Source: Firmicutes bacterium CAG:124
GTDB taxonomy: Bacteria; Bacillota; Clostridia; Oscillospirales; Oscillospiraceae
DNA length: 6,733 nucleotides
NCBI GenBank assembly: GCA_000432135.1
Contig: HF990528.1
Span: forward strand, 1-6,733
Direction: 5' to 3'
In this document: positions 1-6,452 of the stretch, one piece after another
How the letters are laid out: each line of letters starts with the position of its first letter
Position numbering within the stretch: position 1 is the first letter of the stretch
Translations under genes and position numbers: made by a program
The notes under the pieces: model-generated
Database searches by the model: none
What the model was told of the DNA's origin: nothing
The model's input: the letters and a program-made list of their open reading frames with translations, nothing else

Positions 1-122
1 GGGCCGCCGTCAACACAAATGAAAAGAGGAATCACGAAATATGCTTTATAATTGTATCCAGCCGCTGCTTCTGCGTCTCCATATGAGCCGGAAGGACATT
101 GCCGAACCGTTTGTTTGAGCGC

Positions 123-151
123 ATTATACGCGCACCGCAGGCAAATGTCAA
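123..151 (-). promoter_or_regulatory. Divergent consensus SigA-type promoter, leftward
   Basis: On the minus strand the sequence reads TTGACA (151-146), a 17-base spacer, then TATAAT (128-123), a perfect match to the housekeeping promoter consensus in both hexamers and spacing. Transcription would begin near 116 and leave the window at its left edge, so the gene served is not visible. The minus-strand sequence from 116 to 1 shows no convincing start codon with a ribosome binding site, so at least 116 bases of leader would precede the gene. The placement implies a gene divergent from gltB. In Bacillus subtilis the LysR-type activator gene gltC is divergent from the glutamate synthase operon; applying that here is inference. 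Confidence 0.6.
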
Positions 152-167
152 GCGCTGCATGGGAAAA

Positions 168-206
168 AGCAATATTAGAATTTCTGAAGGCAGCGTTCAG
201 CAATAT
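168..206. promoter_or_regulatory. Candidate operator between the divergent promoters
   Basis: A perfect inverted repeat CTGAA-N7-TTCAG occupies 184-200. It is centred about 75 bases upstream of the predicted gltB transcription start and about 76 bases from the predicted leftward start. It overlaps a direct repeat of AGCAATAT at 168-175 and 199-206, whose copies are 31 bases apart, close to three helical turns and so on the same DNA face. A further short dyad AGAA-T-TTCT lies at 177-185. The position suits an activator bound upstream of the -35 box, as LysR-type regulators do, but the spacing is not the classical T-N11-A core and no regulator is in view. This is a candidate only. Confidence 0.3.
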
Positions 207-231
207 GAATAAATCAAACGGGCGAAAATTG

Positions 232-260
232 TTGACATTAACGATATACATCACTAAAAT
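232..260 (+). promoter_or_regulatory. gltB operon promoter
   Basis: TTGACA at 232-237 and TAAAAT at 255-260 are separated by exactly 17 bases, matching the SigA/sigma-70 consensus except for one base in the -10 box. The predicted start is about 267, giving a leader of about 123 bases before the gltB start codon at 390. The next gene downstream is gltB and the following genes are tightly spaced, so this is probably the promoter of the whole gltB-gltD-ilvE run. GTT-N6-AAC (231-242) overlaps the -35 box and might be part of a repressor site, but it is short enough to be chance. Confidence 0.7.
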
Positions 261-373
261 AAATAGAAATTCTTTTTATAAAGACATATGTATATGATGC
301 GAGGACATATTGGGTGGGCGTTCGCATTCCCGGAGAATATGCAGCGTGAAGCGGCACAGGCTTTACAGCGGAA

Positions 374-380
374 GAGGGGA
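374..380 (+). promoter_or_regulatory. Ribosome binding site of gltB
   Basis: GAGGGGA ends nine bases before the ATG at 390, and a second weaker AGGA (382-385) lies closer in. The in-frame ATG codons upstream at 288, 294, 297 and 339 are poorly served: 288 has only A-rich sequence before it, and the GGAG before 339 is just three bases away. This site therefore decides the gltB start at 390. Confidence 0.7.
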
Positions 381-389
381 CAGGAAAGC

Positions 390-3300
390 ATGGAACAGGT
401 ACATCAGCAACGATTCACCGAACAGGAAAGCCAGCATGATGCCTGCGGGATCGGAGCCGTTGTCAATATCAGCGGACAGAGAACGCATCGGGCAGTAGAT
501 GACGCGCTGAAGATCGTCGAAAAGCTTGAACACCGCACCGGCAAGGACGCCGATGGCACTACCGGCGATGGCGTCGGCATTATGACGCAGCTTCCGTATG
601 CCTTTTTTGAAAAAACAGCGCGGCAGGCGGGAAAACCGCTTCCGGAAGCGGGCGATTACGGCGTCGCCATGATCTTTTTTCCGCAGGATCCGCTCAAACG
701 TATGCGCAGCCGAAAGCTGCTGGAGATGATCCTGTCGCGCGAAGGGCTGGGGCTGCTGTTCTGGCGGGAGGTGCCGGTCTGTCCGGAGATTCTGAGCGAA
801 AAAGCGCGGAGCAGTATGCCTGCGATCGCGCAGTGCTTTATCCGCCGCCCGGAAAAGACCGCGCGCGGCCTGGATTTTGACCGAAAACTGTATCTGGCCC
901 GGCGCGAGTACGAGCATTCCGTCTCCGGCACCTACGTCGTATCGATGTCCAGCCGGACGATCGTATACAAGGGGCTGTTTCTGGTCTGGCAGCTGCGGAA
1001 ATTCTATCCGGATCTGCAGGACGCGGATTTTGCCTCTGCACTTGCGCTCGTGCATTCCCGCTTCTCCACCAACACCACGCCCTCGTGGAAGCGGGCGCAT
1101 CCCAACCGCATCATTCTTCACAACGGCGAGATCAACACCATCCGCGGCAACATCAACCGAATGCTTGCCCGCGAGGAGACGATGGCCTCTCCGGTTCTGG
1201 GCGAGGAGATCGCCAGAGTCTATCCTGTCGTGGAGACGGACGGCTCTGATTCGTCCATGCTGGACAACACACTGGAATTTCTCATGTACAGCGGCATCGA
1301 GCTGCCAAAGGCCGTGATGCTGTGCATCCCGGAGCCGTGGGGACGGGATAAGAATATGTCCCGGGAAAAGCGCGATATGTTCCACTATTACGCCTCCATG
1401 ATGGAGCCGTGGGACGGCCCGGCAGCCATCCTCTTCTCCGACGGCGAGCAGGTCGGCGCTGTGCTTGACCGCAACGGCCTGCGCCCGGCACGCTATCTGG
1501 TCACAAACGACGGCTATCTGATTCTGGCCTCAGAGGTCGGCGCGCTGCCGATCCCGCCGGAGCGGATCGTCCGCAAATCCCGCCTGCAGCCGGGGAAAAT
1601 GCTTCTGGTCGATACCCGGACCGGCACCGTTCTGGAAGACCGGGAACTCAAGCACCGTTACGCAGCGGAGCATCCCTATGGCGAGTGGCTCGATCAGGAG
1701 CTGCTGCAGCTGGCGGATATTCCGATTCCAAACCGGAAGGTTCCGGAATACACGGCGCTGGAGCGCAGCCGCCTGTATAAGATCTTCGGCTATACCTATG
1801 ACGAGATCCACTCAGCCATATTGCCCATGGCGAAAAACGGCACGGAACCGACCGCCTCCATGGGGGCGGATATCCCGCTGGCCGTCCTGTCAGAAAAGCA
1901 TCAGCCGCTGTTCTATTACTTCAAGCAGATGTTTGCGCAGGTCACGAACCCGCCGATCGACGCGCTGCGCGAGGCCATCGTTACTGACACGACCGTCTAC
2001 GCAGGTTCCGACGGCAATCTTCTTTCCGACTGCGCGGAAAACTGCCGCGTCCTGCAGATCAACAATCCCGTTCTGACCAGCCGGGATCTCATGAAGATCG
2101 AAGGGCTTCATATGCCGGGACTTCAGGCGAAGAAGGTCTCGCTGCTGTATTATAAGAATGCCTCGCTTGCGCTTGCACTCGACCGGCTGTTTGTCGCCTG
2201 TGATAAGGCGTATTACGCCGGGGCAAACATCCTCATCCTCTCCGACCGCGGTGTGGATGAGAACCACATCGCCATCCCGTCTTTGCTGGCAGTGTCCGCC
2301 GTGCAGCAGTATCTTGTCCGCACGAAAAAGCGCACGGCGATCTCCCTGATCCTTGAGAGCGCCGAGCCGCGCGACGTGCACCATTTCGCCACGCTCTTCG
2401 GCTACGGCGCAAGCGCGGTCAATCCCTATCTCGCGCAGGACTGCATCGGGGAGCTCGTCGCCGAAGGGGCGCTCAACAAGGACTACTATGCCGCGGTCGA
2501 TGCCTATGATCAGGCCATTCTGGACGGCGTGATGCGGATCGCATCCAAAATGGGCATTTCCAGTATGCAGTCGTATGAGGGCGCACAGATCTTTGAGGCC
2601 GTCGGCATCTGCAGGGATGTCGTGGACCGGTATTTCACAAACACGGTCAGCCGCGTCGGCGGCGTCGGCTTGCAGGAGATGAACGACGCTGTTGTCTGGC
2701 GGCATGACCGGGCGTTTGACCCGATGGATCTGACCGTCGATCTGACTGTCGATTCTTCCGGCTTCCACAAGCTCCGCTCCGGCGGCGATATGGAAGATCA
2801 TATGTATAATCCGATGACCATCCTGACGCTGCAGAAGGCCGTCCGCACCGGTGATTTTGCGTGCTTCCGCAGGTACTCCGCCATGGTCGACGATGAATTG
2901 CTGCCGCATACGCTGCGCGGTCTGCTCGGGTTCCGGCTTGACGAGACAAAGGCAATTCCGCTGGGCGAGGTCGAGCCAGCCTCCAGCATCGTCAAACGCT
3001 TCAAAACCGGCGCCATGTCCTACGGCTCCATCTCCGAAGAAGCGCACCGCTGCCTTGCCATTGCGATGAACCGCCTGGGCGGAAAGTCCAACTCCGGCGA
3101 GGGCGGGGAGGAACCCGCGAGACTCGGTACGGAGGAAAACTCCGCCATCAAGCAGGTCGCTTCAGGCCGGTTCGGCGTTACAAGCGAGTATCTTGTAAGT
3201 GCAAGCGAGATCCAGATCAAGCTGGCGCAGGGCGCCAAGCCCGGCGAGGGCGGCCATCTGCCCGGCAGCAAGGTCTGGCCGTGGATCGCGCGCACGCGGC

Positions 3301-4910
3301 ATTCCACGCCCGGTGTGGCGCTCATCTCACCGCCGCCGCACCATGATATCTACTCGATCGAGGATCTGGCACAGCTGATCTACGATCTGAAATGCGCCAA
3401 CGAAAACGCTGATATTTCCGTCAAGCTCGTCTCCGAGGCGGGCGTTGGTACCATTGCCGCAGGCGTTGCCAAGGCAGGCGCGCAGACGGTGCTCATTTCC
3501 GGCTATGACGGCGGAACCGGCGCGGCCCCGCGCAGTTCCATTTACAATGCTGGTCTTCCGTGGGAGCTTGGTCTGGCCGAAGCGCACCAGAGCCTCATTG
3601 CCAACGGTCTGCGCGGCCGTGTGCGCCTCGAAACAGACGGCAAGCTTATGACCGGCCGCGATGTGGCAATCGCCTGTATGCTCGGCGCGGAGGAGTTCGG
3701 ATTTGCAACCGCGCCGCTGGTGTGCCTCGGCTGCGTCATGATGCGCGTGTGCAATCTTGATACCTGCCCGATGGGCATCGCGACCCAGAGGCCGGAGCTG
3801 CGGAAAAACTTCTGCGGCAAGCCGGAGTATGTCATGCACTTTATGGAGTTTGTCGCACAGGAGCTGCGCATGATCATGGCAAAGCTCGGCGTGCGCACGG
3901 TCGACGAGCTGGTCGGTCATACGGAGTATCTGCACATCCTGCCGCATCAGATCACGCAGCGCGCCGCGATGGTAGACGTCTCCGGCATTCTGGCCCGCTG
4001 CGGCGAGGAAAACTGCCATTATGATCCGGTACAGCGGTTCGATTTCAAGCTGAATACGACGCTGGATAAGCAGGTGCTTTTGCCGCTGCTTCCGAAAAAG
4101 GGAAAATCGGCTGTCCCAAAGCGCTGCACTGTTGATATTTCCTGTTCTGATCGTGCATTCGGCACGCTCTTCGGCGCGGAGATCACGCGCCGCTGGGGCA
4201 GCACGCTGGAGGATGATACTTATCAGATCCACTGCCGCGGCGGCGCCGGGCAGTCATTCGGCGCGTTTTTGCCGAAGGGCGTAACGCTTTCGCTCGAGGG
4301 CGACAGCAACGACTACTTCGGCAAGGGCCTTTCCGGCGGCAGACTGGTCGTCTTTGCGGATCGGGCCAGCACGTTTGAGCCTGCTGAGAACGTCATCATC
4401 GGCAATGTCGCGCTCTACGGCGCGACAAGCGGCAGCGCCTTCATTTCCGGCATTGCGGGCGAACGCTTCTGCGTGCGCAATTCCGGCGCGACCGCCGTTG
4501 TGGAGGGCGTCGGCGACCACGGCTGTGAATATATGACGGGCGGCACGGTCGTCGTTCTGGGGCCTACCGGTCGGAACTTTGCCGCCGGGATGTCGGGCGG
4601 CGTTGCCTATGTGCTGGACCCGGAGCATAAGTTCTATCTGCGCGTCAACAAGGAGCTTGTCTCCGTCGAGGCCGTTACACAGAAGCAGGACATTTCCCGT
4701 CTCCGGGAGCTTCTGCAACGCCATGTGGCGCTCACAGGCTCAAAAAAAGGCCGCGCCATTCTCGAACACTTCAACGAGCGGCTTGCGGATTTCAAAAAGA
4801 TCATTCCGTATGACTACAGCCATATGCTGCAGCTGATCGGCCGGTATGAGGCAGCCGGTATGACGCGGGATGAGGCAGAACTTGAAGCGTTTTTGAAGCG
4901 GGAGGAATAA
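390..4910 (+). CDS. gltB: Glutamate synthase (NADPH) large subunit
   Basis: GltB releases ammonia from glutamine at its N-terminal amidotransferase site, channels it, and adds it to 2-oxoglutarate at an FMN site, using electrons passed from GltD; it acts in the cytoplasm. The protein has 1506 residues, the usual family length. The catalytic N-terminal nucleophile is Cys19 (DACGIG), so an 18-residue propeptide would have to be removed. The amidotransferase domain spans about 19-400 (HNGEINTIRGN, RNGLRPARYL), the central domain about 440-720, and the FMN synthase domain about 780-1140, with GAMSYG at 874-879 followed by GGKSNSGEGGEEP. The 3Fe-4S cluster cysteines are Cys1115, Cys1121 and Cys1126 (C-x5-C-x4-C). 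The GXGXG beta-helix domain lies at about 1240-1430. ATG 390 is chosen for its Shine-Dalgarno; starting at 288 would add 34 residues. All key motifs are intact. gltD follows four bases after the stop. In Firmicutes the symbol gltA is also used for this subunit. Confidence 0.97.
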   Translation: MEQVHQQRFTEQESQHDACGIGAVVNISGQRTHRAVDDALKIVEKLEHRTGKDADGTTGDGVGIMTQLPYAFFEKTARQAGKPLPEAGDYGVAMIFFPQDPLKRMRSRKLLEMILSREGLGLLFWREVPVCPEILSEKARSSMPAIAQCFIRRPEKTARGLDFDRKLYLARREYEHSVSGTYVVSMSSRTIVYKGLFLVWQLRKFYPDLQDADFASALALVHSRFSTNTTPSWKRAHPNRIILHNGEINTIRGNINRMLAREETMASPVLGEEIARVYPVVETDGSDSSMLDNTLEFLMYSGIELPKAVMLCIPEPWGRDKNMSREKRDMFHYYASMMEPWDGPAAILFSDGEQVGAVLDRNGLRPARYLVTNDGYLILASEVGALPIPPERIVRKSRLQPGKMLLVDTRTGTVLEDRELKHRYAAEHPYGEWLDQELLQLADIPIPNRKVPEYTALERSRLYKIFGYTYDEIHSAILPMAKNGTEPTASMGADIPLAVLSEKHQPLFYYFKQMFAQVTNPPIDALREAIVTDTTVYAGSDGNLLSDCAENCRVLQINNPVLTSRDLMKIEGLHMPGLQAKKVSLLYYKNASLALALDRLFVACDKAYYAGANILILSDRGVDENHIAIPSLLAVSAVQQYLVRTKKRTAISLILESAEPRDVHHFATLFGYGASAVNPYLAQDCIGELVAEGALNKDYYAAVDAYDQAILDGVMRIASKMGISSMQSYEGAQIFEAVGICRDVVDRYFTNTVSRVGGVGLQEMNDAVVWRHDRAFDPMDLTVDLTVDSSGFHKLRSGGDMEDHMYNPMTILTLQKAVRTGDFACFRRYSAMVDDELLPHTLRGLLGFRLDETKAIPLGEVEPASSIVKRFKTGAMSYGSISEEAHRCLAIAMNRLGGKSNSGEGGEEPARLGTEENSAIKQVASGRFGVTSEYLVSASEIQIKLAQGAKPGEGGHLPGSKVWPWIARTRHSTPGVALISPPPHHDIYSIEDLAQLIYDLKCANENADISVKLVSEAGVGTIAAGVAKAGAQTVLISGYDGGTGAAPRSSIYNAGLPWELGLAEAHQSLIANGLRGRVRLETDGKLMTGRDVAIACMLGAEEFGFATAPLVCLGCVMMRVCNLDTCPMGIATQRPELRKNFCGKPEYVMHFMEFVAQELRMIMAKLGVRTVDELVGHTEYLHILPHQITQRAAMVDVSGILARCGEENCHYDPVQRFDFKLNTTLDKQVLLPLLPKKGKSAVPKRCTVDISCSDRAFGTLFGAEITRRWGSTLEDDTYQIHCRGGAGQSFGAFLPKGVTLSLEGDSNDYFGKGLSGGRLVVFADRASTFEPAENVIIGNVALYGATSGSAFISGIAGERFCVRNSGATAVVEGVGDHGCEYMTGGTVVVLGPTGRNFAAGMSGGVAYVLDPEHKFYLRVNKELVSVEAVTQKQDISRLRELLQRHVALTGSKKGRAILEHFNERLADFKKIIPYDYSHMLQLIGRYEAAGMTRDEAELEAFLKREE
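4901..4906 (+). promoter_or_regulatory. Ribosome binding site of gltD inside the end of gltB
   Basis: GGAGGA lies in the last codons of gltB, eight bases before the gltD ATG at 4915. This places the reinitiation site within the upstream gene and suggests translational coupling, consistent with the two subunits being made together. Confidence 0.75.
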
Positions 4911-4914
4911 AGTC

Positions 4915-6281
4915 ATGGGAAAACCGACTGGATTTCTGGATTATACGCGCGTGAACTGTCCGAGCCGTGACGCGGCGGCGCGCACAGGCGACTATGCGCC
5001 GGTCGAGCTGCCGCTGTCTGAACGGAACCGCCGCCGGCAGTCCGGCCGCTGCATGGACTGCGGCGTGCCGTTCTGCCAGGCAGGCGCGTCGTTTGAGGGC
5101 GTGCTGCTCGGCTGCCCGCTGCATAACCTGATCCCGGAGTGGAACGATCTTCTATGGAACGGAAATTATGAGGGTGCGCTGCAGAGGCTGCTGAAGACAA
5201 GCCCCTTCCCGGAGTTTACAGGCCGGGTCTGCCCGGCGTTGTGTGAAAGAGCCTGCGTCTGCGGCCAGGTGTCCGAGCCGGTCACGATCCGGGAAAACGA
5301 GCTTTCCATCATCGAGTATGGCTTTGAAAACGACCTGATGCAGCCCATGCCGTCCGCTGCGCGTTCGGATAAAAAAATCGCGGTGATCGGCTCCGGGCCG
5401 GCCGGACTTTCCGCAGCTTACTATCTCAATCGCCGCGGCCATCATGTGACAGTTTTTGAAAAAGACCCGCTTCCGGGCGGGCTTCTGACCTATGGCATCC
5501 CGGAAATGAAGCTGCCGAAGCAGATCGTTGCCCGCCGCGTTTCGCTCATGGAGCGCGAGGGCGTCAGCTTCCGGACAAGCTGCCGTGTGGGGCAGCAGAT
5601 CAGCCCGGAGGAACTGGCCGCACAGTTTGACCTTGTGATCTTCTGCTGCGGCGCGCAGCAGCCGCGGCCGCTGCCGCTTGCCGAAACGGCCGGGGTTTTT
5701 TGCTGCCGTTTGCCGAAACGGCCGGTGTTTTCTACGCGCTCGATTATCTGCGCGCCTCGGCGCAGTCGCTGCTTGAAAAAACAGAACCCGCCGTAACGGC
5801 GTCCGGCAGGCAGGTCGTGCTGGTCGGTGCGGGCGACAGCGCTTCAGACTGCATCTCCGTTGCGCTGCGGCAGGGCTGCCGGTCCATCACGCAGCTGATC
5901 CGCAAGCCGCGCACGGAGCAGACAGAAAAACGCGACCATGCGCACGAGGAGGCGGAGGCTGTCTTCGGCGCGGATATCCGGCGCTATGAGACGCAGATCG
6001 AACGGCTTGTCTGCGGCGATGACGGCTCTGTAAACGCGGTGATCCTGCAGGGGAGCGGCGAACAGCTGCCCTGCGATCTGCTGCTGCTTGCCTCCGGCTT
6101 TTCCGGGTGTGAACCGGCGTCTGTGGATGCGTATGAGGCTGTCCGGAAGACCGGCGTGCCGGCCCTGACAGCAGGCGATATGGCGTCTGGCGTGTCGCTC
6201 GTCGTGCTGGCTATTGCCAGCGGCAAACAGGCCGCTGCGCAGGCGGACGCAAGTCTTATGGGCTACACCAATATTCTTTGA
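4915..6281 (+). pseudogene. gltD: Glutamate synthase small subunit, frameshifted
   Basis: GltD oxidises NADPH at an FAD site and passes electrons through iron-sulfur clusters to GltB. As sequenced the gene is in two frames. The first, 4915-5796 (293 codons), carries the N-terminal Fe-S cysteines Cys46, Cys49 and Cys54 with the nearby GCP at 66-68, a second cysteine group (Cys106, Cys110, Cys114), and the FAD Rossmann motif GSGPAG at 159-164 followed by PGGLLTYGIPEMKLPK. It is genuine up to about residue 252 or slightly beyond, then ends in about 30 nonsense residues. The second, open from about 5700 to 6281, continues with AETAGVFYALDYL, the NADPH motif GAGDSASD, and the C-terminal FAD motif AGDMASG. 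The break is a 32-bp imperfect tandem duplication at 5671-5734; removing one unit gives 444 residues, with the NADPH motif at 294-301 and GD at 410-411. That is slightly short for GltD. No NPWPEWP-like segment is seen after the NADPH fold. Whether the lesion is biological or an assembly error cannot be decided here. Confidence 0.9.
5671..5734 (+). repeat. Imperfect 32-bp tandem duplication breaking gltD
   Basis: Unit 1 is 5671-5702 and unit 2 is 5703-5734. Both begin CTGCCG and share the core TTGCCGAAACGGCCGG. They differ at four of 32 positions (unit positions 7, 24, 30 and 32). Read in their own frames, unit 1 encodes LPLAETAGVF and unit 2 LPFAETAGVF. Two of the differences are silent third-position changes (GGG/GGT and TTT/TTC), one changes Leu to Phe, and the last changes the next codon (TGC/TAC). 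Because 32 is not a multiple of three, the second copy moves the downstream gene into another frame. Confidence 0.9.
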
Positions 6282-6307
6282 ACACGATACGAAAGGATGT
6301 GCTTACT

Positions 6308-6424
6308 ATGAACAGGAAAAGAAGTCTCGGTGTGATCGGGCTTGGCCATGTGGGCGCGCACGTCGCGTATGCACTGGCTGTACAGGGCATCCGCCGCAAT
6401 ATGCAGCATCTCAAGGAACTATAA
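6308..6424 (+). pseudogene. Internally deleted L-lactate/L-2-hydroxyacid dehydrogenase remnant
   Basis: This 38-codon frame starts with ATG 6308, ten bases after AAAGGA (6292-6297) and 26 bases after the gltD stop. Its first 28 residues are the start of an NAD-dependent LDH/MDH-superfamily dehydrogenase: a short basic lead-in, then VIGLGHVGAHVAYALAVQGI with the GxGxxG dinucleotide-binding loop at residues 11-16. The style is closest to L-2-hydroxyisocaproate dehydrogenase (IGLGNVG type). The next expected segment, an acidic residue ending beta-2 (typically LVLVD), is absent. Instead the sequence goes straight to RRNMQHLKEL and a stop, which looks like the family's C-terminal helix. Full-length members have about 300-320 residues, so roughly 270 codons are missing and the frame is retained. 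No catalytic His or substrate-binding Arg remains, so no enzyme activity is expected. Its RBS and spacing to ilvE are normal. The C-terminal assignment is an inference from a very short match. Confidence 0.7.
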
Positions 6425-6438
6425 AAAACCGTTCAGAC

Positions 6439-6444
6439 AGGAGG
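6439..6444 (+). promoter_or_regulatory. Ribosome binding site of ilvE
   Basis: AGGAGG lies eight bases before ATG 6453 but only two bases before the in-frame ATG 6447. The spacing therefore selects 6453 as the start. Confidence 0.75.
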
Positions 6445-6452
6445 TTATGAAG

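Larger units (their letters stand above)
1..389. other. Intergenic regulatory region upstream of gltB
   Basis: No convincing gene lies here. The stretch is visibly more AT-rich than the coding sequence to its right, mainly from about 160 to 300. It holds two back-to-back promoters (minus strand 151-123, plus strand 232-260), a dyad at 184-200, a direct repeat of AGCAATAT at 168-175 and 199-206, and the roughly 123-base untranslated leader of gltB. Open frames on both strands cross this region: one of 81 codons on plus from a TTG at 52, and one on minus from an ATG at 251 that stays open to the left edge. Both overlap promoter elements, lack a Shine-Dalgarno sequence and resemble no family I recognise, so I treat them as chance. 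A 25-codon frame at 41-118 has AGAGGA ten bases upstream and is the only short candidate with a plausible ribosome binding site. Confidence 0.7.

Noticed and set aside
32..82. 16-codon minus-strand frame beginning METQKQRLD, like the start of some regulators
   Set aside because: It lies downstream of the leftward promoter and has codon use like real genes, but there is no ribosome binding site and it stops after 16 codons.
41..118. 25-codon plus-strand frame with AGAGGA upstream, containing HMSRKDIAE
   Set aside because: The RBS spacing (10) is acceptable and the end faintly resembles a Crp-type helix-turn-helix, but the frame is too short to support, and it is crossed by the leftward transcript's start.
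1..251. Minus-strand frame from an ATG at 251, open for 83 codons to the left edge
   Set aside because: It reads through the perfect minus-strand promoter (TTGACA gives Leu-Asp-Ile and TATAAT gives Tyr-Asn in frame), has no ribosome binding site, and its start overlaps the gltB promoter. A gene continuing left of the window cannot be fully excluded.
52..297. 81-codon plus-strand frame starting at a TTG
   Set aside because: It has no Shine-Dalgarno sequence, overlaps both the gltB promoter and the transcription start, becomes AT-biased after about 170, and resembles no known family.
300..389. Possible glutamine riboswitch (glnA-type) in the gltB leader
   Set aside because: CGTTCGC and GCGGAAGAGGGG loosely recall parts of the glnA motif, but the GAAGGAACG closing strand is absent and the order of elements does not fit.
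363..1385. Long minus-strand open frame antisense to gltB (also 1890-3047, 3327-4232 and 4254-4724)
   Set aside because: The plus-strand gltB is an unambiguous full-length protein. GC-rich codon use produces open antisense frames, and these have low-complexity, Arg/His-rich translations with no recognisable domains.
6282..6452. Transcription terminator between gltD and ilvE
   Set aside because: No stem followed by a T run was found. The A6 run after the remnant's stop (6423-6428) has no plausible hairpin on either side.
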